Positions 26,399-33,655 of a DNA stretch of 41,479 nucleotides are shown in pieces. The stretch covers positions 1 to 41,479 of the forward strand of contig CAZMRY010000003.1 in the NCBI GenBank assembly GCA_964568815.1, in the 5' to 3' direction. Each line of letters opens with the position of its first letter. Within the stretch, counting starts at the first letter, position 1. This DNA is from RGIG8700 sp964568815 (GTDB taxonomy: Bacteria; Bacillota; Clostridia; RGIG6154). The notes beneath the pieces were generated by a model. It ran no database searches and was not told the origin of the DNA. It saw only the letters and a program-made list of their open reading frames with translations. The position numbers and the translations under genes were made by a program.

Positions 26399-26815
26399 AT
26401 GATAAGCATTATTATGGGAAAAAAGGGCGCAGGTAAGACTAAGTATTTAGTTGACCATGTAAACACAGCTGTTAAAGATGAACAGGGAACATTGGTATTC
26501 ATCGGTAAGGATAACAGATTGATGTATGACCTTAAATCAAGCGTTCGTTATATCATAACTGAAGAATTCAGTATTGATAATTATGATATGTTTTACGGTT
26601 TTATCAGCGGTATCATTGCTAATAACTTTGATACATCAAATATTTTTATTGACAGTATCTGGAAGATAGTTAAAGAAGGTGCAGATGAATTTGATAAGTT
26701 CATTGCTGCTATTGAAAAGCTCGAAAGCAAGTGGAACATTAACTTCACAATTGCAATCTCTGAGGAGAAAGAGCTTGCTCCTGAATATATTAAAAAGTAT
26801 TTGGTTGAATTATAA
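26399..26815 (+). CDS. P-loop nucleotide-binding protein of unknown function (138 aa)
   Basis: The N-terminus is a clear Walker A motif, GKKGAGKT (residues 7-14), following a short hydrophobic strand (ISIIM). A plausible Walker B strand is NIFIDSIWK (about 80-88), although it ends in one Asp without the usual following Glu. The protein is acidic towards its end and has no membrane segment or further recognised domain. At 138 residues it is a minimal ATPase-like or nucleoside-kinase-like fold. AAAGGGG precedes the ATG. Similar short P-loop proteins seem, from memory, conserved in clostridia without an assigned role. It stands alone between pgi and the PRPP synthetase gene with its own promoter. 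Confidence 0.7.
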   Translation: MISIIMGKKGAGKTKYLVDHVNTAVKDEQGTLVFIGKDNRLMYDLKSSVRYIITEEFSIDNYDMFYGFISGIIANNFDTSNIFIDSIWKIVKEGADEFDKFIAAIEKLESKWNINFTIAISEEKELAPEYIKKYLVEL

Positions 26816-26823
26816 AAACCAAG

Positions 26824-26860
26824 TTACCCCAGGCAATGTATGTTGTTTGGGGTAATTCTG
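26824..26860 (+). terminator. Hairpin between the P-loop gene and prs
   Basis: TTACCCCA (26824-26831) pairs with TGGGGTAA (26848-26855) across a 16-base loop. The following T stretch is poor (TTCTGTT), so this may be a weak terminator or a leader structure of prs. Confidence 0.45.
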
Positions 26861-26889
26861 TTATAAACTTGCGAAAGGAATTTTTACAA

Positions 26890-28047
26890 ATGGATCAGAA
26901 TTTACAAAAAAAGGTGTTGTTTGACAATGAATCAAGAGTAGCACCACTCGGAATTATTGCTCTTGACAGCGCTAAAGAACTTGGAGAAAAAATTGACAAA
27001 TATCTTGTTCAGTGGGCAAAAGAAGGTGGCTATGAAGCAGATACGTTTTTAATTGAAGCTCAGTGTCCAAGATTTCAGTCCGGTGATGGTAAAGGTATAA
27101 TTAAATCTACAGTAAGAGGCAAGGACTTATTTATCGTTGTGGATGTTTGCAACTATAGCTGTAAATATACAATGTTTGGTAAGGAAAACTCAATGTCTCC
27201 TGATGACCATTATCAGGACCTTAAGAGAATTATTCAGGCTGCCAGCGGTAAAGCACACAGAATAACTGTTATTATGCCATCACTTTATGGCGGCAGACAG
27301 CACAGAAGAAACTACAGAGAATCTCTTGACTGTGCAGTGGCTCTTCAGGAGCTTGAAAGCATGGGTGTTTCAAATATTATTACATTTGACGCTCACGACC
27401 CAAGAGTACATAATGCAATTCCGCTTATGGGCTTTGATAATGTTATGCCAACATATCAGGTACTTAAGGCTATGTTCAGATATGTTCCTGATTTCAGACC
27501 AATTAAAAATAAATTTATGATTATAAGCCCTGATGAAGGTGCTATTAACAGAAATATGTATTATGCATCTGTTCTTGGTGTAGACCTTGGTATGTTCTAT
27601 AAGAGAAGAGATTATTCAAGAATTGTTAACGGCAGAAACCCAATCGTTGCTCATGAATATCTTGGAAACTCAGTGGAAGGTAAGGATGTATTTATTGCAG
27701 ACGATATCATTTCATCCGGTGATTCTATGCTTGATATAGCATATGCTCTTAAAAACAGAAATGCAGGCAGAGTATTCTGCTATGCAACATATGGCTTATT
27801 TACAAACGGTCTTGCTATGTTTGATGAAGCATATGAAAAGGGAATGATTGACGGTGTATTTGGCACAAATCTTTCATACCTTACGCCTGAACTTAAAGAA
27901 AGAGAATGGTTCCATGTTGTTGATGTTTCAAAATATATTGCATATTTTATTGCATCAATTAACCATGATGTTTCTACAACAATGATAATTGATCCACATG
28001 AAAAAATAGAACAGCTTCTTAAAAAATATGAAGCTAACTTAAAATAA
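26890..28047 (+). CDS. Divergent ribose-phosphate pyrophosphokinase (PRPP synthetase), 385 aa
   Basis: Expected to make phosphoribosyl pyrophosphate from ribose 5-phosphate and ATP. Two phosphoribosyltransferase-like halves are present. The ATP-binding loop region reads YGGRQHRRNYRE, comparable to the canonical YARQDRK. FDAHDPRVHNAI corresponds to the DLHA-type metal site, and the PRPP-binding loop is DDIISSGDS (Asp271-Ser279), where classical enzymes have DDxIDTGGT. At 385 residues it is about 70 longer than the usual 315, with additional sequence at the N-terminus and around the loops. The start at 26890 follows GAAAGGAA; an upstream in-frame extension to 26836 crosses the hairpin and lacks a ribosome binding site. 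A strong hairpin follows. Confidence 0.85.
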   Translation: MDQNLQKKVLFDNESRVAPLGIIALDSAKELGEKIDKYLVQWAKEGGYEADTFLIEAQCPRFQSGDGKGIIKSTVRGKDLFIVVDVCNYSCKYTMFGKENSMSPDDHYQDLKRIIQAASGKAHRITVIMPSLYGGRQHRRNYRESLDCAVALQELESMGVSNIITFDAHDPRVHNAIPLMGFDNVMPTYQVLKAMFRYVPDFRPIKNKFMIISPDEGAINRNMYYASVLGVDLGMFYKRRDYSRIVNGRNPIVAHEYLGNSVEGKDVFIADDIISSGDSMLDIAYALKNRNAGRVFCYATYGLFTNGLAMFDEAYEKGMIDGVFGTNLSYLTPELKEREWFHVVDVSKYIAYFIASINHDVSTTMIIDPHEKIEQLLKKYEANLK

Positions 28048-28093
28048 AGAAACAGTCAGAAAAAATGAGATAAAAACAGAATACAAGAGAAAT

Positions 28094-28133
28094 AACCCTG
28101 TAAATGCAATATTTACAGGGTTGATTTATCTTT
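28094..28133 (+). terminator. Terminator of prs
   Basis: A perfect 12-bp stem, AACCCTGTAAAT (28094-28105) with ATTTACAGGGTT (28111-28122), closes a 5-base loop. The tail GATTTATCTTT is only moderately T-rich and already contains the -35 of the ctsR promoter. Confidence 0.75.
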
Positions 28134-28148
28134 AAATTTGACTATAAT
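28121..28148 (+). promoter_or_regulatory. ctsR-clpC promoter
   Basis: TTGATT (28121-28126), 16 bases, TATAAT (28143-28148). The -10 box is embedded between and within two CtsR boxes, as expected for an autoregulated heat-shock operon. Confidence 0.65.
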
Positions 28149-28153
28149 TGACC
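28137..28153 (-). promoter_or_regulatory. CtsR operator 1 (minus strand, one mismatch)
   Basis: On the minus strand this reads GGTCAAT-TAT-AGTCAAA, matching the CtsR heptamer repeat RGTCAAA-NAN-RGTCAAA except for one base. It overlaps the -10 box of the ctsR promoter. Confidence 0.7.
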
Positions 28154-28159
28154 TTGGAA

Positions 28160-28176
28160 GGTCAAAGAAAGTCAAA
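28160..28176 (+). promoter_or_regulatory. CtsR operator 2 (perfect match)
   Basis: GGTCAAA-GAA-AGTCAAA is an exact match to the known CtsR binding consensus, two direct heptamers 3 bases apart. It lies between the expected transcription start and the ctsR ribosome binding site. Confidence 0.92.
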
Positions 28177-28189
28177 AAAGGAGATGGCT

Positions 28190-28642
28190 ATGAAAATCAG
28201 CGATATAATTGAAGAAGTAATAAAAGAACTTATTGAAAAAGAAGAAGGGATTGCACAGTTTCAGAGAAACGAGCTGGCGAGCAGGCTTAATTGCGTACCG
28301 TCACAGATTAACTATGTTATAAATTCAAGATTTACCAATGAACACGGTTATATTGTTGAAAGCAGAAGAGGTGGTGGAGGCAGTATAACAATTAAACGAA
28401 TAAAAATGGGAAAATCAGGATATTTTATGCATATAATAGCTTCTATAGGCTCAGGAATTTCTCAGGCTTCAGCTCTTACATTTATTCAGAACTTTCTTGA
28501 TTACGGATATGTTGAAAATAATGAGGCACGACTTATGGCTGCAGCTTTGTCAGACAAGGTGCTTGGAAGAATACAACAACCGATGCAGGATGCTTTAAGA
28601 GCTGCATTATTTAAAAATATGATAATAAGTTTGTTAAGTTAG
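28190..28642 (+). CDS. ctsR: Transcriptional repressor CtsR
   Basis: Represses clp and other class III heat-shock genes by binding heptamer repeats. The 150-residue protein has a winged HTH (about 25-75) with CVPSQINYVINSRFT and the heat-sensing glycine loop RRGGGGSI in the wing, then a C-terminal helical dimer domain. The start at 28190 is favoured because AAGGAG (28178-28183) stands 6 bases away; an ATG at 28184 directly abuts that site. Two CtsR boxes sit at its own promoter, so it is autoregulated. In Bacillus the operon is ctsR-mcsA-mcsB-clpC; here clpC follows after 10 bases and separate mcsA and mcsB genes are absent. Confidence 0.95.
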   Translation: MKISDIIEEVIKELIEKEEGIAQFQRNELASRLNCVPSQINYVINSRFTNEHGYIVESRRGGGGSITIKRIKMGKSGYFMHIIASIGSGISQASALTFIQNFLDYGYVENNEARLMAAALSDKVLGRIQQPMQDALRAALFKNMIISLLS

Positions 28643-28652
28643 GAGGAAAATT

Positions 28653-31268
28653 ATGATTTGTCAGATTTGTGGAAAAAATACAGCAAATGTTCATCTGAAG
28701 AGTATAGTTAACGGTAGAATAAAAGAACTGTATATTTGCAGTGAATGTGCTGCAAATCCTGAAAAGATGAACAGGAATATAAACAATAACTATGTTAATG
28801 CGGGAGGAGATACAATGAGATTTTTTGAAAGTAAATTTAACGATAGTGCAGAATCCATTGTAAGAATGTCTGCTTCAATAGCTTCACAATTTGGTCACGA
28901 TTATGTTGGTACAGAGCATCTTCTTTACGCCATAATGGTTAACGATAAGCTTTCTGCTACCGAAGTGTTAAAAGAAAATGCCATTGAAGTAACAAAAGTT
29001 TATGATAAAATTGACGAGATTTTAGGTATTGATGACATTGGATGCAATGTAATAGGTTATACTCCAAGATTTAAAAGAATAATTGAAATTAGTTTTATGG
29101 AAGCAAAAAGATGTGGTAAAAATTATATTTCACCTGAACATATTATTATGGCAATATTAAGAGATGGTGAATCCACAGCATTCAGAATTATCAATGAACT
29201 CGGTGGAGAGCCACAGAAAATTTATGATGAAATTCTTAAAAAGCTTGGTTTTGATGTTGTAAATGAAGAAATAAATAAAGAAAAAACAAATAAGAAGACA
29301 ACGGGCAAGAAAGGTGATAGCAAAACCCCTGTCCTGGATGAGTTTGGCAGAGACCTTACAGTTTTAGCAGGAGAAGGAAAATTTGACCCTGTAATAGGCA
29401 GAGAAAAGGAAATAGAAAGAGTAATTCAGATTTTATCAAGAAGAACAAAAAACAATCCTTGTCTTATAGGTGAACCAGGTGTTGGTAAAACTGCAATAGC
29501 TGAAGGTCTTGCACAGAAAATCTATGATGGTAATGTGCCTGAAATTCTTAAGAATAAAAGAGTTGTATCTCTTGATTTATCTTCTATGGTAGCAGGTGCG
29601 AAATACAGAGGTGAATTTGAAGACAGACTTAAAAATGCTGTCAAAGAAATAACAGAGTCAGGAAACATAATTCTGTTCATTGATGAAATTCATACCATTA
29701 TAGGTGCAGGTGCGGCAGAAGGGGCAATAGATGCATCAAATATCCTTAAACCGTCACTTGCAAGAGGAGAACTACAGCTTATAGGTGCAACAACTATAAA
29801 TGAATACAGAAAGCATATTGAAAAAGATGCGGCTTTAGAGAGAAGATTTCAGCCTGTGTTAGTGGGTGAGCCTACTATAGATGAAACAATTATGGTTCTT
29901 ATGGGAATAAGAGATAAGTATGAAGCCCATCACAAGGTTGAAATAACTGATGATGCACTTATTGCGGCTGCAACACTTTCTTCAAGATATATTACAGACA
30001 GATTTCTGCCTGATAAAGCTATTGACCTTGTAGATGAAGCGGCATCAAAAGTTAAATTAAAGAGCTATACAGCACCTGATGAAATTTCTGTGCTTAGAAA
30101 GGAATTTGAAAAAGTAAAAACAGAAAAAGAAGATGCAATAGCACAGCAGGATTTTGAAAAGGCTGCAGGTCTTCGTGACAGAGAAACAGAAATTGAAAAA
30201 CAGCTATCTGAAAGAAAAGAATCCTGGAACAAAGAGAACCAGATAAGAAAAATGACTGTTACAAAAACTGAAATTGCGGAAATTGTTTCTGACTGGACCG
30301 GTATTCCTGTTGTAAGACTAGAAGAAACCGAAAGTCAAAGACTCTTAAAACTTGAAGAAGAACTTCATATGAGAGTAGTTGGGCAGAATGAGGCAGTGAC
30401 CGCGGTGGCTAAAGCAGTAAAGAGAGGCAGAACAGGATTAAAAGACCCTAAACGCCCCATTGGCTCATTTGTATTTCTTGGTCCTACTGGTGTAGGTAAA
30501 ACAGAGCTTTGCAAAGCGTTGGCAGAAACAGTATTCGGTGACGAAAACGCCTTAATAAGAATTGATATGTCTGAATATATGGAGAAATTTAATGTATCAA
30601 GACTTGTAGGCTCACCTCCGGGATATGTAGGCTATGATGAAGGCGGTCAGCTTAGCGAACAGGTAAGAAGAAAGCCTTATTCCGTAGTTCTTTTTGATGA
30701 AATAGAAAAGGCACATCCTGATGTATTCAATTTACTTCTCCAGATACTTGATGATGGTATCTTAACAGATTCACAGGGAAGAAAAATTGATTTTAAAAAT
30801 ACAATAATAATTATGACTTCAAATATAGGAGCATCTCTTATAACCACTCCATCAAAAAACCTTGGCTTTAATCAAAATAATGATGTAAACAGCGATTATA
30901 CGGATATGAAAAATAAAGTAATAGGTGAACTTAAAAAGACCTTCAGACCTGAATTTATCAACAGAATAGATGATATTATTGTATTTAATAAGCTGAATAA
31001 AGATGAAATTAAAGAAATTGCAAAGAAACTTACCACGGGGCTTATAAAGAGACTTGAAGATATGGAAATTAATGCAGTTATTGATGATAGTGCACTTGAA
31101 GAACTGGCGTCAAAAGGTTTTGACCCTGTATATGGTGCAAGACCATTAAAGAGAACTATAGTTTCTGAAATTGAAGATATGATTGCTGAAAGAATGCTTG
31201 ATGGAACTATAAAACAAGGAGACAACATCACAGTAAGCTTTGAAGACGGAAGCTTTTGTTTAAAGTAA
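28653..31268 (+). CDS. clpC: ClpC-type AAA+ unfoldase with an N-terminal McsA-like zinc finger
   Basis: Protein-unfolding ATPase that feeds substrates to ClpP. In the long form (871 aa), residues 1-50 carry CxxC...CxxC (Cys3, Cys6, Cys29, Cys32) in a context very like the first zinc finger of McsA (MICQICGK and VNGRIKELYICSECA). The Clp N-domain (about 55-195) follows, then NBD1 with GEPGVGKT (near 273) and FIDEIHT, a UVR-like middle segment (FEKAAGLRDRE), NBD2 with GPTGVGKT (near 610) and FDEIEKAH, and the ClpP-docking LGF loop (near 739). A strong internal ribosome binding site GGAGGAGA (28803-28810) precedes an in-frame ATG at 28815, where a normal ClpC of 817 residues would begin. Both forms may be made. 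AGGAGG also precedes the first ATG. Confidence 0.95.
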   Translation: MICQICGKNTANVHLKSIVNGRIKELYICSECAANPEKMNRNINNNYVNAGGDTMRFFESKFNDSAESIVRMSASIASQFGHDYVGTEHLLYAIMVNDKLSATEVLKENAIEVTKVYDKIDEILGIDDIGCNVIGYTPRFKRIIEISFMEAKRCGKNYISPEHIIMAILRDGESTAFRIINELGGEPQKIYDEILKKLGFDVVNEEINKEKTNKKTTGKKGDSKTPVLDEFGRDLTVLAGEGKFDPVIGREKEIERVIQILSRRTKNNPCLIGEPGVGKTAIAEGLAQKIYDGNVPEILKNKRVVSLDLSSMVAGAKYRGEFEDRLKNAVKEITESGNIILFIDEIHTIIGAGAAEGAIDASNILKPSLARGELQLIGATTINEYRKHIEKDAALERRFQPVLVGEPTIDETIMVLMGIRDKYEAHHKVEITDDALIAAATLSSRYITDRFLPDKAIDLVDEAASKVKLKSYTAPDEISVLRKEFEKVKTEKEDAIAQQDFEKAAGLRDRETEIEKQLSERKESWNKENQIRKMTVTKTEIAEIVSDWTGIPVVRLEETESQRLLKLEEELHMRVVGQNEAVTAVAKAVKRGRTGLKDPKRPIGSFVFLGPTGVGKTELCKALAETVFGDENALIRIDMSEYMEKFNVSRLVGSPPGYVGYDEGGQLSEQVRRKPYSVVLFDEIEKAHPDVFNLLLQILDDGILTDSQGRKIDFKNTIIIMTSNIGASLITTPSKNLGFNQNNDVNSDYTDMKNKVIGELKKTFRPEFINRIDDIIVFNKLNKDEIKEIAKKLTTGLIKRLEDMEINAVIDDSALEELASKGFDPVYGARPLKRTIVSEIEDMIAERMLDGTIKQGDNITVSFEDGSFCLK

Positions 31269-31278
31269 TTTGACTTTG

Positions 31279-31307
31279 TTGACAAGAAATAGTAAATATG
31301 TTAAAAT
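31279..31307 (+). promoter_or_regulatory. trmK-Nif3 promoter
   Basis: TTGACA (31279-31284), 17 bases, TAAAAT (31302-31307), in the short gap behind clpC. Confidence 0.75.
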
Positions 31308-31343
31308 CATTAGGAATAAAAACGGATAAAGGTTTATTTTCTT

Positions 31344-32018
31344 ATGAAATTAACAGAAAGATTGAGTGCCGTGGTCAGTCTTGTATCCGGAAGAAAAGTT
31401 GCGGATATAGGATGTGACCATGGCAAAGTTCCAATTAAATTAATTTTAAATAATATTGCGGATTTTGTAATTGCTTCTGATGTAAATGCAGGTCCTGCAG
31501 ATGCTTGCCGTAAAAATGTGGCAAAATTCGGACTTTCAGATAGAATTGAAGTAAGGTGCGGTAATGGTATATCAGTTCTTGCTGAAAGGGAAGTAGAGAG
31601 TATTATAATTGCTGGAATGGGCGGTGAGCTTATTTCAACAATTCTTACAGATAATATAAAGATAGCAAAATCAGCAAGAGAAATAATAATGCAACCAATG
31701 ACTTCTGAGGAAAGCTTAAGAGAGGTCCTTATTGTTAATGGATTTTCTATAACTGATGAAATTCTTGCAAAAGAAGGCGAGAAAATATATGTTATAATCA
31801 AAGCTGTTGCTGGTGATGGTAAATGTAATTATTATTTTCCTGAATTATTAAAAAACAATGATAAAGAATTGATTGATTGTTACTACAATAAGATAGCTAA
31901 ACGACTAAAAGATAAAATTATGGGTGCAGAAATCAGTAATAACGATTTAAACAGCACAAAATATAAAGAAATTTTAAATGAGGTAAACAGCATTTATGAA
32001 AGTATATCAGATAGCTGA
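31344..32018 (+). CDS. trmK: tRNA (adenine22-N1)-methyltransferase TrmK
   Basis: Methylates N1 of A22 in the D-loop stem of some tRNAs with S-adenosylmethionine. The Rossmann methyltransferase core starts with ADIGCDHGK (residues 20-28), has a SDVNAGP acidic strand end and the diagnostic AGMGGELI (near 90-97). A charged C-terminal helical region (about 155-224) completes the protein. Length 224 aa is typical. The ribosome binding site (AAAGG) is at a longish distance. Its 3' end overlaps the Nif3 gene by 23 bases, the conserved trmK-yqfO order of Gram-positive bacteria, where the sigma factor gene often lies just upstream but not here. Confidence 0.92.
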   Translation: MKLTERLSAVVSLVSGRKVADIGCDHGKVPIKLILNNIADFVIASDVNAGPADACRKNVAKFGLSDRIEVRCGNGISVLAEREVESIIIAGMGGELISTILTDNIKIAKSAREIIMQPMTSEESLREVLIVNGFSITDEILAKEGEKIYVIIKAVAGDGKCNYYFPELLKNNDKELIDCYYNKIAKRLKDKIMGAEISNNDLNSTKYKEILNEVNSIYESISDS

Positions 32019-32733
32019 AATAATTGAAAAAATTGCCCCTTCAGACCTTGCTGAAGAGTGGGATAATATTGGTCTTCTTATTGGCGACAAAAATAAAGAT
32101 GTAAGTAAAATTCTTGTTGCTCTTGATATTAATTCAAATATTCTGAAGCAGGCAATTGATTTAAAGGTTGATATGATTATTACCCATCATCCGTTGATTT
32201 TTAAACCTATATCAAGAATTACTGATGATGTTTTAACATCACTTATTAAAAATGATATTGTTGTTTATTCTGCTCATACAAATCTTGACAGCAGTGAGAA
32301 CGGGGTTAACTTTGCTTTGTCTGAGGCTTTGTCACTTAAAAACACTTTCCGTCAGGGAATGATGGTAATAGGAGATGCAGACGAAGTATCAGCATACGAT
32401 TTTATTGACTTCGTTAAAAAGACGCTTAAGGTAGAGGCTGTAAGAGTTTCTGATTACGAGTTTGCAAAGAAAATTAAAAAAGTTGCAGTTCTTGGTGGCA
32501 GTGGCGGTGATTTTATAAACCAGGCTATAGAACTTGGTTGTGATGCTTTTGTAACAGGAGAGGCTTCATATCACGATGCCCAGGCTGCATTTGAAAATGA
32601 TATTCTGTTAATTTCTGCAGGTCATTTTGAAACAGAAAATCCTGTTGTAGATGTGCTTGCTGAATATTTAAAAAATAATACTGAACTTGACATAATAACG
32701 GCTGAGCCGTTTAATGTATATATAACCATATAA
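31996..32733 (+). CDS. Nif3-like dinuclear metal center protein (YqfO/YbgI family)
   Basis: Nif3 proteins are toroidal hexamers with a two-metal site; the bacterial members are described as GTP cyclohydrolase I type 2-like, but their true substrate is uncertain. The 245-residue product begins with the family pattern EIIEKIAPSDLAEEWDNIGLL. It has the metal-binding histidines in ITHHPLIF (near residue 64) and the C-terminal GHFETE that completes the site. The short form without the inserted PII-like domain is present here. TGAGGT lies within trmK upstream of the ATG. The 3' end carries the likely rnpB promoter. Confidence 0.92.
   Translation: MKVYQIAEIIEKIAPSDLAEEWDNIGLLIGDKNKDVSKILVALDINSNILKQAIDLKVDMIITHHPLIFKPISRITDDVLTSLIKNDIVVYSAHTNLDSSENGVNFALSEALSLKNTFRQGMMVIGDADEVSAYDFIDFVKKTLKVEAVRVSDYEFAKKIKKVAVLGGSGGDFINQAIELGCDAFVTGEASYHDAQAAFENDILLISAGHFETENPVVDVLAEYLKNNTELDIITAEPFNVYITI
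32687..32715 (+). promoter_or_regulatory. rnpB promoter inside the 3' end of the Nif3 gene
   Basis: TTGACA (32687-32692), 17 bases, TTTAAT (32710-32715), predicting a start near 32722, about 18 bases before the first stem of the RNA. Confidence 0.6.
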
Positions 32734-32739
32734 AATTTT

Positions 32740-33075
32740 GAGTAAACCAGACAATCGCGGACTCACAGACGAAAGGGTGAGGATGAGGAAAGTCCGGGCT
32801 CCATAGGGCAGGGTGCCGGGTAGCTCCCGGTAGAGGCGACTCTAAGGATAGTGCAACAGAAAATAAACCGCCAGAAATGGTAAGGGTGGAATAGTAAGGT
32901 AAGAGCTTACTGGGAGGCAGGTAACTGTCTCTTTCGTGTAAACCCCACTCGGAGCAACACCGTATTAGGAATATGCGTCGGCCCGGCGTTCCTGGGTAGG
33001 TGGCTTGAGCTGTATAGAGATATGCAGCCTAGATAGATGATTGTTTAATACAGAACCCGGCTTACAGGTTTACTC
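32740..33075 (+). ncRNA. rnpB: RNase P RNA (bacterial class A)
   Basis: Catalytic RNA that removes 5' leaders from tRNA precursors. The ends pair as P1 (GAGTAAACC at 32740-32748 with GGTTTACTC at 33067-33075). The universally conserved core GAGGAAAGTCCGGGCTCC lies at 32785-32802 and its P4 partner ACAGAACCCGGCTTAC at 33050-33065. The P10-P12 region shows AAGGTAAGAGCTTACTG and the following TAAACCCCACTCGGAGCAA. GGCTTGAGC with GATAGATGATTGT marks the P15-P17 region. These are features of the ancestral class A form rather than the Bacillus class B. Exact termini are set by P1 pairing and may differ by a few bases. Confidence 0.95.
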
Positions 33076-33084
33076 AAATTTTAC

Positions 33085-33113
33085 ATAATTTTGCAAAAAA
33101 ATTATTTTTTTTT
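33085..33113 (+). terminator. Probable rnpB terminator
   Basis: ATAATTTT (33085-33092) pairs with AAAATTAT (33098-33105) and is followed by eight T. The stem is pure A-T, so efficiency is uncertain. Confidence 0.6.
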
Positions 33114-33373
33114 GACAAAATAATGTGTGGTCATTGAAGTAACCGAAAAATAACAGGTAAATTTAGTACAATAAAGTATAAGAATGTGCAAATTGGGTAT
33201 TTTTTAAACATTTAAAATAATAAGTAAAATAAATGTAAAACTAAATATAATAAGAAAACTGCAGATATATGCAGTATTTTTGTAAAATAAGTGAAAAACT
33301 TGCATGATTTTCCCAAAACAGCCACTTAACAAATTGATTTTTATGTTGTATATTCATTTTCGAGGTGATATAT
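33114..33373 (+). other. AT-rich intergenic region between rnpB and the small gene
   Basis: About 260 bases with no supported gene. A short hairpin, ACTGCA (33258-33263) with TGCAGT (33270-33275), is followed by ATTTTT and looks like a minor terminator without an obvious upstream gene. TTAACA (33326-33331), 17 bases, TATATT (33349-33354) could be a promoter for the next gene but would give a very short leader. The sequence is otherwise low in complexity. Confidence 0.5.
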
Positions 33374-33655
33374 ATGACATTGCAAAGAAGTGTAAAATAC
33401 AATGGTGTAGACTTGAATTATTATATAACAGACAAGTCTGGCGACTATGAAGAATATGGTATTTATGTCAGTTATGGTTATGACAACTGGGAAGTTGAGG
33501 CATTAAGTGATGATATTGATTTTATAATTAAACTTATTGATGAACTTGCTGACGATTATGTTTTACCAGAATTTGTTCAGGATATATGCGAAGAAGCGAT
33601 GCTTGAACATGCATATTTAAACATCAGGAGGAAAGATGAATCTAAAAGTACTTAA
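33374..33655 (+). CDS. Conserved small protein of unknown function (93 aa)
   Basis: An acidic 93-residue soluble protein. The first half looks like short beta strands (YNGVDLNYYITD, YGIYVSYG) and the second half like helices rich in Asp and Leu (IDFIIKLIDELADDYVLPEF). This two-part layout resembles small clostridial DUF6514-type proteins, but I am not certain of the family. The start is ATG 33374, with GAGGTGA (33362-33368) as ribosome binding site; an in-frame GTG at 33365 lies within that site. Its last codons overlap mutS2 by 20 bases and contain the mutS2 ribosome binding site, so the two are coupled. Confidence 0.75.
   Translation: MTLQRSVKYNGVDLNYYITDKSGDYEEYGIYVSYGYDNWEVEALSDDIDFIIKLIDELADDYVLPEFVQDICEEAMLEHAYLNIRRKDESKST

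Noticed and set aside
26836..26889. N-terminal extension of the PRPP synthetase to 26836
   Set aside because: The extension would run through the hairpin at 26824-26855 and has no ribosome binding site, while GAAAGGAA stands before the ATG at 26890.
26816..26889. Riboswitch or purine-type operator before the PRPP synthetase gene
   Set aside because: Only one hairpin of 8 bp is visible and no known riboswitch core or PurR-type repeat could be recognised in 74 bases.
33326..33354. TTAACA-17-TATATT as a firm promoter of the 93-residue gene
   Set aside because: The predicted start site would fall next to the ribosome binding site, leaving a leader of about 13 bases; kept only as a remark in the spacer entry.
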